Positions 16,044-25,166 of a stretch of 64,000 bases of DNA are shown piece by piece. This DNA comes from an uncultured Clostridia bacterium (lineage in GTDB: Bacteria > Bacillota > Clostridia > Christensenellales > Aristaeellaceae): NCBI GenBank assembly GCA_934663595.1, contig CAKUKM010000005.1, positions 1-64,000 on the forward strand. The letters run 5' to 3'. A program made the translations under genes and the position numbers. The notes under the pieces were generated by a model. That model was not told where the DNA came from. It did not search any database and saw nothing but the letters and a program-made list of their open reading frames with translations. Numbering within the stretch: the stretch's first letter is position 1; each line of letters begins with the position of its first letter.

Positions 16044-18488
16044 GTGAAGATACATTTTGAATGCAAGTTTTGCCAGGCAAAAATGGCGGTCGATGAAAAC
16101 GACCGCGAGGTGCTGTGTCCGTGGTGCGGAACACTGCAGGCGCTGCCGCGCGGACTCGCCAATCCCGATCGCGCCCGGCTATTCGAACGCGCGAACCATC
16201 AGTTCCGCAACGGCGATTTCGAACGCGCAAAGACCAGCTACGAGAGAATTCTCGACTCCGATCCAACCGACGCGGAGGCGTACTGGTCGCTCGTGCTGTG
16301 CCGTTTCGGCGTGGAATACGTAGTGGATGAGGGCAAATACGTTTCAACGATCCGGCGCATGCCGATCGGCGGCTCCATCTATTCCGACGAGGATTACAAA
16401 AGCGCAATTCATTATGCGACTGACGCGCAGGCGCGGTTCTATGAATGCGAGGCGGCGCGCATCAACGAAATTCAGGCAGGCTTCTACGCGCTTTTCAACC
16501 GGGAAATGCATTACGATGCGTTCATCTGCTACAAAAACGATGGAACAGACGCGCAGATCGCGCGCCATCTCTATGAACTGCTTTCCTCCGAGGGCGTCCA
16601 CACATTTTTCGCGGCGGAAACGCTGAAGAACATCGCGGGCGCGCAGTACGAGCCGCACGTCTTCGCGGCACTGAATTCGGCGCGCGTGATGATTGTGGTT
16701 GCGACAAAAAGGGAAAACCTTGAATCCAACTGGGTGAAGAACGAATGGAACCGGTTCCTGTCTCTGATGCGGAGCCATCCGGAGAAGCTGCTAATCCCCG
16801 TGTATCAGGACATGCGCCCGGAGGATCTGCCGAGCGACTTCTGCCATCTGCAAGCGCTCGACCTTTCGGATTTTTCAACGGGAATCAGGCTGATCAAACT
16901 CATTCGCGCCTGCTTGAACCTCACGCCCGCTCCGGAAAGGCAGAACAGGGCGAAAACGGCGGAAAAAGCGGAGCAGAAAACGGAAAACGACGGAGCGGCT
17001 AAGAGCGGAGCTTCCGTGCAGCCGGTTCCGCCGACCCCTGCGCAGCCGCCGAAGCAGCAGGTTCAGCCGACCCCCGTGCAGCCGCCGAAGCAGCAGGTTC
17101 AGCCGACCCCTGTGCAGCCGCCGAAGCAGCAGGTTCAGTCGACCCCTGTGCAGCCGCCGAAGCAGCAGGTTCAGTCGACCCCCGTGCAGCCGCCGAAGCC
17201 GCGCGGCGTGCTCAGCAAGGCTCGATTCCGGGAATTTTATATGGCGAACTATGAAAAAACGACGGAAATCTGCTTCCTCGATTCTAACTGCGTAGAATTC
17301 GATCAAAATCGCGCAACGGATCTCTCCGAGGCTCAAAACGGAAGCGTATTGGCCTACATGCAGGGAAACACCCTGCGAATTCTGGGCCCCGGAGGCGTGC
17401 GCGCGCCCAAGGACTGCTCCGAGCTGTTTACGGGAAGAAAGGAAACGAAGAACGGTGTAGTGACATTTGTGAGCGAGTATCTGAAGCGGATTATCTTTCA
17501 AAACTGCTTTGATACGAGCGATACAATCAGCATGAGCAGCATGTTCGAAGGATGTAGTTTGTTGACAAAGCTAGATCTGAGCCGCTTCGATACCTCCAAC
17601 GTCACGAGCATGCGCGCTATGTACTGGAACTGCTCCTCCCTGACCTCGCTCGACGTTAGCAGCTTCGATACCTCCAACGTCACGGACATGAGATGCATGT
17701 TCGGTGGCTGCTCCTCTCTGGCTTCGCTCGACGTTAGCCGCTTCGATACCTCCAAAGTCACGGACATGGGCAACATGTTCAATCGCTGCTCCTCTCTGAC
17801 CTCGCTCGACGTTAGCAGCTTCGATACCTCCAGCGTCACGAACATGCGCTCCATGTTCGAAGACTGCTCCTTCCTGACCTCGCTCGACGTTAGCGGCTTC
17901 GATACCTCCAACGTTACGGACATGGGCTGGATGTTTAGTCACTGCTCCTCCCTGACCTCGCTTGACGTTAGCGGCTTCGATACCTCCAACGTCACGAGCA
18001 TGTGCGGGATGTTCAATGGCTGCTCCTCCCTGACCTCGCTCGACGTTAGCGGCTTCGACACTTCTAACGTCACGCACATGGGCAGCATGTTCAATCGCTG
18101 CTCCTCCCTGACCTCGCTCGACGTTAGCGGCTTCGATACCTTCAACGTCACGCGCATGCACTACATGTTCAATCGCTGCACCTCCCTGACCTCGCTCAAC
18201 GTTAGCAGCTTTGATACCTCCAACGTCACGAACATGAGCTACATGTTCTATCACTGCTCCTCCCTGACCTCTCTCGACGTTAGCGGATTTGACACTTCTA
18301 ACGTCACGAACATGGGCTACATGTTCTTTCTCTGCTCCTCCCTGACCTCGCTCGACGTTAGCGGCTTCGATACTTCTAACGTCACGGACATGGACGACAT
18401 GTTCTACGGTTGTCCTGCGGGTATTTCTGAAAAAGACATGCGCGGGAAAGGATGGTTGCGCAGTATTTTCAAGAAAAAACGGAATTAA
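16044..18488 (+). CDS. TIR-LRR protein 1: zinc ribbon, helical repeat, TIR domain, BspA/DUF285 repeats
   Basis: 814 residues from a GTG preceded by AAGGGG. Order: zinc ribbon (C7, C10, C25, C28); TPR-like helices (about 45-150); TIR domain (about 155-290) with DAFICYKN, FFAAETL, ARVMIVVAT and SNWVKNEW, where E234 is at the position of the catalytic Glu of NAD-cleaving TIRs; a Pro/Gln linker with a 12-residue repeat (about 330-385); a conserved cap module (RFREFY to CSELF, about 393-465); then one partial and eleven full 26-residue BspA/DUF285 repeats of the pattern CSSLTSLDVS.FDTSNVT.M..MF. No signal peptide or membrane helix, so it should be cytoplasmic. DUF285 repeats are normally on surface proteins, which makes this combination unusual. 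NADase activity is inferred from E234 only. Confidence 0.9.
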   Translation: MKIHFECKFCQAKMAVDENDREVLCPWCGTLQALPRGLANPDRARLFERANHQFRNGDFERAKTSYERILDSDPTDAEAYWSLVLCRFGVEYVVDEGKYVSTIRRMPIGGSIYSDEDYKSAIHYATDAQARFYECEAARINEIQAGFYALFNREMHYDAFICYKNDGTDAQIARHLYELLSSEGVHTFFAAETLKNIAGAQYEPHVFAALNSARVMIVVATKRENLESNWVKNEWNRFLSLMRSHPEKLLIPVYQDMRPEDLPSDFCHLQALDLSDFSTGIRLIKLIRACLNLTPAPERQNRAKTAEKAEQKTENDGAAKSGASVQPVPPTPAQPPKQQVQPTPVQPPKQQVQPTPVQPPKQQVQSTPVQPPKQQVQSTPVQPPKPRGVLSKARFREFYMANYEKTTEICFLDSNCVEFDQNRATDLSEAQNGSVLAYMQGNTLRILGPGGVRAPKDCSELFTGRKETKNGVVTFVSEYLKRIIFQNCFDTSDTISMSSMFEGCSLLTKLDLSRFDTSNVTSMRAMYWNCSSLTSLDVSSFDTSNVTDMRCMFGGCSSLASLDVSRFDTSKVTDMGNMFNRCSSLTSLDVSSFDTSSVTNMRSMFEDCSFLTSLDVSGFDTSNVTDMGWMFSHCSSLTSLDVSGFDTSNVTSMCGMFNGCSSLTSLDVSGFDTSNVTHMGSMFNRCSSLTSLDVSGFDTFNVTRMHYMFNRCTSLTSLNVSSFDTSNVTNMSYMFYHCSSLTSLDVSGFDTSNVTNMGYMFFLCSSLTSLDVSGFDTSNVTDMDDMFYGCPAGISEKDMRGKGWLRSIFKKKRN
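17038..17198 (+). repeat. 36-nt tandem repeat encoding the Pro/Gln linker
   Basis: Four to five near-perfect 36-base copies encode PTPVQPPKQQVQ, linking the TIR and LRR parts of TIR-LRR protein 1. Probably an extended flexible spacer whose copy number may vary. Confidence 0.85.
17500..18418 (+). repeat. 78-nt repeats of the DUF285 array (protein 1)
   Basis: The unit is exactly 78 bases (26 residues). Central copies are nearly identical at DNA level, which points to recent expansion or homogenisation; outer copies are more diverged. Confidence 0.85.
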
Positions 18489-18565
18489 GAGCTACTGGCC
18501 CACTCCTTTGGAACGCCCGCTCTCCCTGCAATCCCCCTGACCGGCTGCGAAAAATGTTGTCGCGC

Positions 18566-18594
18566 TTGCAATCGGGGGGATTTTCCTGTATAAT
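18566..18594 (+). promoter_or_regulatory. nadE promoter
   Basis: TTGCAA (18566-18571), 17-base spacer, TATAAT (18589-18594). It implies a leader of about 145 bases before nadE. Confidence 0.75.
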
Positions 18595-18607
18595 TACGGT
18601 GAATCCA

Positions 18608-18716
18608 GCTCTGGAAAACAGAGCCGGTACTCTAAAAAAACTGATCTGGTAAGCGAATGCCGGCAAGTCAACGCCGGCAAGCCTGATTCGTTTTCGAATC
18701 GGCGTTTCTTAGAAAC
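18608..18716 (+). promoter_or_regulatory. Structured nadE leader of unidentified type
   Basis: Four hairpins in a row: GCTCTG/CAGAGC (18608-18624), TGCCGGC/GCCGGCA (18658-18679), GCC.GATTCG/CGAATCGGC (18681-18703) and GTTTC/GAAAC (18704-18716). I could not match a known riboswitch core (including NAD+-I), so this is only a candidate cis-regulatory RNA. Confidence 0.4.
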
Positions 18717-18747
18717 CTAAACGCTCCGGGAAAAGAGGGCTTTCTTT

Positions 18748-20682
18748 ATGCAATATGGATTTATCAGGGTTGCTGCGGGCTCGCCGCGGCTGACCGTTGC
18801 CGACGTGGAGGCGAACGCCGCAGCCATTCGCGAAATGATCCTCCGCGCCGACCGCGAGGGCGTCAACCTTCTCGCTTTGCCCGAGCTGTGCCTGACCGGA
18901 TATACCTGCGGCGACCTGTTCTATTCCGAAACGCTGCTCGGCGCCGCCCGAAACGCGCTGCTCGCAATCGCCGCGGCCACGAAGGGCCTCTTCCCCGTCG
19001 CTGTGATCGGACTGCCGCTGCGCGTAAACGGCAAGCTGTATAATTGCGCCGCCGCCGTCCACGACGGCAGAATCCTCGGCGTCGTCCCCAAAAAATACCT
19101 GCCCAATTACGGCGAATTCTATGAAATGCGCCAGTTTACGCCCGCCGACGACCCCACCCGGCCGAACGCGCTGAGGCTCGGCGACCAGGAGGTTCCGTTC
19201 TCCGACCGCCTGCTGTTTGAATGCGCCGAAAAGCCGGAATTCACCTTCGGAATCGAAATCTGCGAGGATCTCTGGACCCCCGACCCGCCGTCGCGGCAGC
19301 TCTGCCAGGCCGGCGCAACCGTGATCGTCAATCCCTCCGCGTCCGACGAGGTCATCGGAAAGAGGGACTACCGCCGGCTGCTCGTTTCGTCCACGTCCGC
19401 GCGCCTGCTCTGCGGCTATGTCTATTCCAGCGCCGATTCCGGCGAATCCACGCAGGATATGGTGTTCGCGCAGCATAAAATGATCGCCGAAAGCGGCGCG
19501 ATTCTCGCCGAAAACCCGCCGTTTGGCGATAGCGACCTGATCATGACCGAGCTGGACGTGGATCGATTGATGATCGAGCGCCACAGAACCACCAGCTATT
19601 CGCCGATCGACGCCTTCTCCGGCGAATATATGCGCGTGTCGTTTTCGCAGCCAATGCGCGAAACGCCCCTCACGCGCGCCTACCCGCGGTTCCCGTTCGT
19701 GCCCGCGTCCGACCAGAAGCTCGCCGAGCGCGCGGAGGAAATCCTGCACATTCAGAGCTGGGGTCTGAAAAAGCGCGTGGAGCATACGCACGCGAAATCG
19801 CTGGTCATCGGCGTGTCCGGCGGCCTCGACAGCGCGCTGGCGCTGCTGGTCGCGGTGCGCACGATGGATTTGCTCCATCGCGATCGCAAGGACATCCTCG
19901 CCGTCTCCATGCCCTGCTTCGGCACCACGAGCCGCACGCGCTCCAACGCGGAGCTGCTGGCCGAGGAACTGGGCGTTTCGTTCCGCGAGGTGAACATCTC
20001 CGCATCCGTGCGCCAGCATTTCGCGGATCTGGGCCACGATGAAGCCGTCCACGACGTGACGTATGAAAACGGCCAGGCGCGCGAACGGACGCAGCTTTTG
20101 ATGGATTTTGCCAACAAATTCGGCGGCATGGTGGTTGGCACGGGCGACCTGTCCGAGCTCGCGCTGGGCTGGGCCACGTATAACGGCGACCATATGTCGA
20201 TGTACGGCGTAAACGCGAGCGTGCCGAAGACGCTGGTGCGCTATATCGTGCGCTACGAGGCTTCGCGCATCGGCGGCCGCGCGGGCGAAGTGCTGACCGA
20301 CATTCTGGCCACGCCCGTTTCGCCCGAGCTGCTGCCGGCGACCGACGAGGGCGAAATTCAGCAGCGGACGGAGGATCTGGTCGGCCCGTATGAGCTGCAC
20401 GATTTCTTCCTGTATTATTCGCAGCGCTTCGGCTTCTCGCCGCGGAAGATCTATTATCTCGCGCGGCGGACGTTCGCGGGCGTGTATCCCGAGGAAACGA
20501 TCCTCAAATGGCTGCGCACGTTCTTCAGAAGGTTCTTCGCCCAGCAGTTCAAGCGCTCGTGTCTGCCGGACGGCCCGAAGGTCGGCTCGGTCACGCTGTC
20601 GCCGCGCGGCGACTGGCGCATGCCGTCCGATGCGTCGGCGAATCTGTGGCTGAAGGAAATCGACGCGCTTGAGGGGAAATGA
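18748..20682 (+). CDS. nadE: Glutamine-dependent NAD+ synthetase
   Basis: 644 residues with the two-domain architecture. The N-terminal nitrilase-type glutaminase has its Glu in LPELCLTGY, Lys in VPKKYLPNYGEFYE and Cys in GIEICEDLW. The C-terminal synthetase has the ATP-pyrophosphatase P-loop VSGGLDSALAL and GTGDLSELALGW. It makes NAD+ from deamido-NAD+, ATP and glutamine-derived ammonia, the last step of NAD biosynthesis. ATG at 18748 with GAGGG upstream. It is followed by an acetyltransferase gene that starts at or just after its stop. Its place between TIR genes, whose domains may consume NAD+, is notable. Confidence 0.97.
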   Translation: MQYGFIRVAAGSPRLTVADVEANAAAIREMILRADREGVNLLALPELCLTGYTCGDLFYSETLLGAARNALLAIAAATKGLFPVAVIGLPLRVNGKLYNCAAAVHDGRILGVVPKKYLPNYGEFYEMRQFTPADDPTRPNALRLGDQEVPFSDRLLFECAEKPEFTFGIEICEDLWTPDPPSRQLCQAGATVIVNPSASDEVIGKRDYRRLLVSSTSARLLCGYVYSSADSGESTQDMVFAQHKMIAESGAILAENPPFGDSDLIMTELDVDRLMIERHRTTSYSPIDAFSGEYMRVSFSQPMRETPLTRAYPRFPFVPASDQKLAERAEEILHIQSWGLKKRVEHTHAKSLVIGVSGGLDSALALLVAVRTMDLLHRDRKDILAVSMPCFGTTSRTRSNAELLAEELGVSFREVNISASVRQHFADLGHDEAVHDVTYENGQARERTQLLMDFANKFGGMVVGTGDLSELALGWATYNGDHMSMYGVNASVPKTLVRYIVRYEASRIGGRAGEVLTDILATPVSPELLPATDEGEIQQRTEDLVGPYELHDFFLYYSQRFGFSPRKIYYLARRTFAGVYPEETILKWLRTFFRRFFAQQFKRSCLPDGPKVGSVTLSPRGDWRMPSDASANLWLKEIDALEGK

Positions 20683-20684
20683 CG

Positions 20685-21890
20685 ATGGAGGCAATGGATT
20701 ATCAGATTCGCTATCTCACCACGGGCGATCTGGAGCAGTACAACGCGCTGCTGCGATACGCGTTTCAGGTCACGGAGCAGGAGCTTTCGGACACCGGCTG
20801 GAAGGACGAGGAAATCAAGCAGTCGAAATTCCCCGTCCTGAAGCGCGCGGACGTACTCGGCTGCTTCGACGGCGAGGAGCTCGTCTCGCAGGTGGCGGTC
20901 TATCCGCTGAAGGCGAACGTCTACGGCGCGATTTACCCCATCGGCTTCGTCACCAGCGTGTGCACCTATCCGGAATACACCGGCCGCGGCATCATGAAGC
21001 GCCTGATGCGGCTGAGCCTCACGCACATGCGAGAGCGCCGTCAGCCGCTGGCGATGCTGTTTCCGTATTCGATTCCGCTGTATCGCAAAATGGGCTGGGA
21101 GATTATTTCCAACAAGATTTCGTTCACGGTCAAGGATCGCCAGATCCCGTCGAAGGCGAAGGCACCGGGCCATGTGCGCCGCGTGGACTGGGAAAACCGC
21201 GATTTCATGAATCTGCATGCGCGGTTCGCCAGCGCGACGCACGGCTGTCTGTTCCGCAACAGCCTCGCGTGGGAGGAATACTGGCGCTGGGACGAGGACG
21301 ACACGTTCGTCGCGATCTATTACGATGTGCACGACACGCCGACCGGCTACATGGTCTATCTGATCAAGGACGATATCATGCACATCAAGGAGATGATCTA
21401 TCTCGACCGCGAGGCGCAGATGGGTCTGTGGGAGTACATTCGCGCGCACGATTCGATGATCGACGAGGTGCGCGGCAATTCGTATTTCAACGAGCCGATC
21501 GCGTTTGAAATGGACGACGGCGACATTCGCGAGATGATTCGCCCGTACATCATGGGCCGCATCGTGGACGCGGAGCAGTTCTTCGAGCTCTATCCGTGCC
21601 GTCCGGACGAGCCGGGCGCGGGCTTTGCGTTTGAAATCGAGGACGCGTTTCTGCCCTGGAACCAGCGCACGCTGCCGATCTGGATGGAGGCGGGCAAATG
21701 CGAGCTCCGCCCGAACGCGAATTTCCCGCGCATCCGTCTGTCGATCGCGACGCTGACGACGCTGCTGATGGGCTACAAGAGCGCGGCGAAGCTCTATCGG
21801 ATGGGTCGAATTCAGGCGGACGCCCACCAGATCGCCCGTCTGGACGACGCAATCAACCACGAAGCGCCCTACATTTCGGATTACATTTAA
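20685..21890 (+). CDS. Eis-like GNAT N-acetyltransferase
   Basis: 401 residues, the length of the Eis family, built from two GNAT-like domains plus a C-terminal SCP2-like domain. The acetyl-CoA binding stretch VCTYPEYTGRGIMKRLM and the FPYSIPLYRKMGWEI strand are typical. Family members acetylate aminoglycosides, polyamines or protein lysines; the substrate here is unknown. GAGGGG fits the ATG at 20685 best; an ATG at 20679 overlaps the nadE stop but is too close to that site. Co-transcribed with nadE and followed by a strong hairpin. Confidence 0.88.
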   Translation: MEAMDYQIRYLTTGDLEQYNALLRYAFQVTEQELSDTGWKDEEIKQSKFPVLKRADVLGCFDGEELVSQVAVYPLKANVYGAIYPIGFVTSVCTYPEYTGRGIMKRLMRLSLTHMRERRQPLAMLFPYSIPLYRKMGWEIISNKISFTVKDRQIPSKAKAPGHVRRVDWENRDFMNLHARFASATHGCLFRNSLAWEEYWRWDEDDTFVAIYYDVHDTPTGYMVYLIKDDIMHIKEMIYLDREAQMGLWEYIRAHDSMIDEVRGNSYFNEPIAFEMDDGDIREMIRPYIMGRIVDAEQFFELYPCRPDEPGAGFAFEIEDAFLPWNQRTLPIWMEAGKCELRPNANFPRIRLSIATLTTLLMGYKSAAKLYRMGRIQADAHQIARLDDAINHEAPYISDYI

Positions 21891-21896
21891 ACATGA

Positions 21897-21930
21897 ATCG
21901 CCCCCGGCCGTCAGGTCGGGGGCGATGGTT
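21897..21930. terminator. Hairpin between the nadE operon and TIR-LRR gene 2
   Basis: ATCGCCCCCGGCC (21897-21909) pairs with GGTCGGGGGCGAT (21914-21926), with one G-T pair. It lies between converging genes and can serve both directions; T-runs are weak. Confidence 0.65.
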
Positions 21931-21940
21931 TGAAATGGAT

Positions 21941-24900
21941 TCAATTTTTCTTGGGCCAGTTATCGAACATCTTATCCGCATCCGAGGCGCTGGAGGTATC
22001 AAAATGCGCCACATCGCGCCGCGTAACGCAGGGGCAATTGAAGAACATGCTCTGGAAACTCTTCACCTTGCGAGTATCAAAGCGATCGATCTCCAGGCTC
22101 TTGAGGTTCTTGCAGTTAAAGAACATGGCTATCACATCGGTGACATTGCGCGTATCAAAGCGACCGATCTCCAGATTCTCGAGTTCTCTACAGCCCAGGA
22201 ACATTCCTCCCATGTTGATTACCTTATGAGTATCAAAGTCCCGAACGGGCAAGGAGCGCAGACTCATACAGAAAGCAAACATCGCCCGCATATTCGTTAC
22301 CTTCCCGGTGTTGAAGTTGCTCACATCAATCGAGCGCAGCTTCATGCAGCTTGAAAACATACTTTTCATATTCGTGACATTGCGCGTATCAAAGCCGCTT
22401 ACATCAAGCTCTGTCAGTGACGTACAGCCCTCGAACATACTGCACATGTCCGTAACATTGCTGGTATCAAAGCCGCTTACATCAAGCGTGGTTAACAGCA
22501 CGCACTTACAAAACATGCCACGCATATTCGTAACATTCCGGGTATCAAATCCGCTTACATCAAGCGCCGTCAACGCTGAACACTCGCCAAACATGCCAAA
22601 CATATCCGTAACGTTGTGCGTATCAAACCCACTTACATCAATCGATGTCAATGCTGAACACCTATAAAACATGCCACGCATATTCGTAACATTGCACGTA
22701 TCAAACTGATATACATTAATCGATGCCAGCTTCGAACACTCGCCAAACATTTCCTGCATATTTGTGGCGTTGCAGGTATCAAAGCCGCTTACATCAAGCT
22801 CCGTCAATGCCGAACACCGCTTGAACATTCTCATCATATTCGTGACGTTACACGTATCAAATCCGCTTACATCAAGCTCCGTCAACGACGAACACTCAAA
22901 AAACATACCGGCCATATCCGTGACGTTACGGGTATTAAATCCACTCACATTAAGCTCGGTCAGCGACGAACATCCGACAAACATCTGATACATAGTCGTT
23001 GCGCTTCGCGTATCGAACCCACTTACGTCCAATTTAGTTAAGGCCGTGCATTGAAAGAACATGGATCTCAGATTTTCAACCTTGCCCGTGTCAAATCTGC
23101 GCACATCCAGTTCCGTCAACAAAGAACAGTCCGCGAACATGCTAAACATATCCGTGACATTACCAGTATTCAGCCCCTCTACGTCCACTTTTTTCAGCTG
23201 CTTGCAATCGCAGAACATCTCCCTCATGTTCACCGTATTCGACGTATCCAGATTGCCGTTCAGCGAGATTTCCTGTACAGTAAATCCCTTGAACAGCCCG
23301 GACGCGTCCTCTGGGGCTTGAACGGGTTTTTGCGCCGCGACGTACAGCGTCTTTTCGGCGATCCATGCCAGCACGGAGCCGTCCTGCGCTGCGGAAATAT
23401 CGCGCCTGTTTGCGGGCGCACCGACCTCACTCATGCGCACAAACGCAACTTTTTCCACGCCGTCGCGATTCGAATCGTAGAACTCGCGGAAACGCTGCTT
23501 GTCCAGCACCGGCTGCTGCCGGCGCTGCTGCTCGGCCATTTCCGCCGCTTTTTTCGCCGCCGCCTCCAAATGCGCCCGGTAGGCCGCTTTTACGCCCTTG
23601 CTGCGCGCTTCGTCGGCAAGGCGCTCGCTGTCCGCCCTTTTTTCCAGCGCGTCCAGCACCCGCGCCTCGGCGTTTTCCAGCTCGCGCTTCTTCATTTCGG
23701 GCGCAAAACGTTTCGCCCGGACAAATTTCAGGTCCGAAAACGCCTGTTCCGCCCGCGCGATCGCCCGCTCCCACGCGCCCGCGGCCGATTTGTAGGTGCG
23801 ATCGAACGCAAACAGCGCCTCAATTGCCTGTCCGTCCATCTCCGGATACCGCCCCGCGACTTGACAAATCCATTCGCTCGCCGCCGCGCAGGCCTCCCGC
23901 AGCTCCGCGCCGCCCGCCGGCTGCGTCAGCTTTTGCGCCAGCGCGTCCAGATCCGCGCACTGCTGCCCGATCAGAAACAGCCCGAGATACGCCTCTCCGG
24001 AGCGCGGATTGGCGTTCAGCGCCTGCTCAAAATACCGCTGCGCCGCCGTCCATTCGCCGTCCTCCAGCTCGATATTGCCGCGCTCCACCTCCGGAAGCGC
24101 GCCCTGTGGCTCCTCCCTGTGAACGGTCGCGTTCGTCCGGTCCAAAAGGATCGCCGCGCCGGTCATTTCGTTCAGGTCGACTGCTTCCAGATGCGAAAAA
24201 TCCGCCGGAAGCGCTTCCGGGCGCATGCCCGAAACGGCCGGAATCAGGAGCCGGTCCTTGTCCTCGCGCATCAGCAGCAGGAACCGCTGCCACTCGTTTT
24301 TGACCCACGGGGAATTTACGTTTTCCGCGCCGGTTGCGATCACGATCATCACTCGCGCGGACTGCAGCGCTGCATAAATATACGGCTCGTATTCCTCGCC
24401 CGCCAGCGATTTCAGCGTCGCCGCGGAAAAGAACACGCGATAGCCGCGGCTCGTGAGCAGGTTGTAAAAATCCTGTCCAAACGCCTTTCCCTTCGGCTCG
24501 TTCTTAAAGCAAATGAACACATCGAACGGACGCTCGGATTCGACAATCTGGAGGTATCGCCGCTGGATATCGTTGATTTTTCCGGCCTCGCGCATGTAAA
24601 TTTCGCGCTGCTCCGCGTCCGCATGCCTGCACGCCGCGCGATAATCCTCGTCGGCCAGAATCGACGTGCGCTGCATGCGGTTGATCGTCGGCTTGTATCC
24701 GCCCGCATCCTGCACGTATACCACGCCGAAACGGCACAGCAAAAGCGACCAGTACGCCTCTGCGTCGTCTGCATTTTCATCCAGTATTTTGTTGTAAATT
24801 TCCAGTGCGCGATCGAAATCGCCGTTCTGCCGATGATGATTGGCGCGCTCGAACCGGCTCGCGCGATCCGGCGACGCAAGTCCGCCCGGCAGCGCCTGTT

Positions 24901-24991
24901 CCGTGCCGCAGTAATTGCACAGCACCACGCGCTGCGAATCTTCCACCGTCAGCTTCGCATGGCAATATTTACATTCAAAATTCACCTTCAC
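21941..24991 (-). CDS. TIR-LRR protein 2: zinc ribbon, TPR-like, TIR, helical linker, long BspA/DUF285 array
   Basis: 1016 residues. I start at GTG 24991 (giving MKVNFECKYC) by alignment with TIR-LRR 1 and because GGGG lies 9 bases upstream. Zinc ribbon C7/C10/C25/C28; TPR-like helices (45-150); TIR (about 155-290) with FDVFICFKN, FFSAATL, ARVMIVIAT and SPWVKNEW (E233 at the catalytic-Glu position). A TPR-like and strongly charged helical linker follows (about 300-500, EEPQGALPEVERGNIELE onwards), then the RFREFY cap module and one partial plus sixteen 26-residue DUF285 repeats. No membrane segment, so probably cytoplasmic. The first 285 residues are nearly identical to TIR-LRR 3, while the linker and tail differ. 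Confidence 0.9.
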   Translation of the reverse strand: MKVNFECKYCHAKLTVEDSQRVVLCNYCGTEQALPGGLASPDRASRFERANHHRQNGDFDRALEIYNKILDENADDAEAYWSLLLCRFGVVYVQDAGGYKPTINRMQRTSILADEDYRAACRHADAEQREIYMREAGKINDIQRRYLQIVESERPFDVFICFKNEPKGKAFGQDFYNLLTSRGYRVFFSAATLKSLAGEEYEPYIYAALQSARVMIVIATGAENVNSPWVKNEWQRFLLLMREDKDRLLIPAVSGMRPEALPADFSHLEAVDLNEMTGAAILLDRTNATVHREEPQGALPEVERGNIELEDGEWTAAQRYFEQALNANPRSGEAYLGLFLIGQQCADLDALAQKLTQPAGGAELREACAAASEWICQVAGRYPEMDGQAIEALFAFDRTYKSAAGAWERAIARAEQAFSDLKFVRAKRFAPEMKKRELENAEARVLDALEKRADSERLADEARSKGVKAAYRAHLEAAAKKAAEMAEQQRRQQPVLDKQRFREFYDSNRDGVEKVAFVRMSEVGAPANRRDISAAQDGSVLAWIAEKTLYVAAQKPVQAPEDASGLFKGFTVQEISLNGNLDTSNTVNMREMFCDCKQLKKVDVEGLNTGNVTDMFSMFADCSLLTELDVRRFDTGKVENLRSMFFQCTALTKLDVSGFDTRSATTMYQMFVGCSSLTELNVSGFNTRNVTDMAGMFFECSSLTELDVSGFDTCNVTNMMRMFKRCSALTELDVSGFDTCNATNMQEMFGECSKLASINVYQFDTCNVTNMRGMFYRCSALTSIDVSGFDTHNVTDMFGMFGECSALTALDVSGFDTRNVTNMRGMFCKCVLLTTLDVSGFDTSNVTDMCSMFEGCTSLTELDVSGFDTRNVTNMKSMFSSCMKLRSIDVSNFNTGKVTNMRAMFAFCMSLRSLPVRDFDTHKVINMGGMFLGCRELENLEIGRFDTRNVTDVIAMFFNCKNLKSLEIDRFDTRKVKSFQSMFFNCPCVTRRDVAHFDTSSASDADKMFDNWPKKN
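21950..23260 (-). repeat. 78-nt repeats of the DUF285 array (protein 2)
   Basis: Sixteen 26-residue units plus a partial one, more diverged from each other than those in TIR-LRR 1; the last units (KSLEIDRFDTRKV, VTRRDVAHFDTS) are the most divergent and resemble the cap unit of TIR-LRR 3. Confidence 0.85.
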
Positions 24992-25060
24992 AAAAATCGA
25001 CCCCGCCCGCACTGTAATATGATTTTATTATAATACACGGCTATAGATTTGTAAATATCC
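24130..25060 (-). repeat. Copy 1 of a ~0.93-kb duplicated TIR head module
   Basis: The stretch from the promoter through the end of the TIR domain of TIR-LRR 2 recurs almost base for base 2092 bases further on (about 26222-27152). The boundary falls at the TIR/linker junction. Confidence 0.9.
25027..25055 (-). promoter_or_regulatory. Promoter of TIR-LRR gene 2
   Basis: TTTACA (25050-25055), 17-base spacer, TATAAT (25027-25032) on the minus strand; same core and flanks as the other two TIR-LRR promoters. Confidence 0.8.
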
Positions 25061-25108
25061 CCTGCGGGCATTTCATTTCAAAAAGGTTTTGCAAGGCGAA
25101 GCGCAGAA

Positions 25109-25137
25109 ATCGTCCTCGACCGTTGGTCGAGGACGAT
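25109..25137 (-). terminator. Terminator-like hairpin after TIR-LRR gene 3
   Basis: ATCGTCCTCGACC (25109-25121) and GGTCGAGGACGAT (25125-25137) form a perfect 13-bp stem with a 3-base loop, 30 bases after the stop of TIR-LRR 3. The following T-run is short. Confidence 0.65.
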
Positions 25138-25166
25138 GAGCAAGGAAGGATCTACATTTTCCTGCC

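Noticed and set aside
17500..18418. Regular 78-bp repeats considered as a CRISPR array
   Set aside because: The repeats are contiguous coding units of 26 residues with no unique spacers.
18595..18747. Known riboswitch (cobalamin, THF, c-di-GMP, NAD+-I) in the nadE leader
   Set aside because: The hairpins are real but no conserved core of these classes could be matched, so it is left unidentified.
18709..20694. 661-codon minus-strand ORF opposite nadE
   Set aside because: nadE catalytic motifs are complete on the plus strand; the antisense frame is a codon-bias artefact.
21698..22354. Plus-strand ORF spanning the end of the Eis-like gene into the DUF285 array
   Set aside because: Shadow frame; it crosses a terminator and mirrors the minus-strand repeats.
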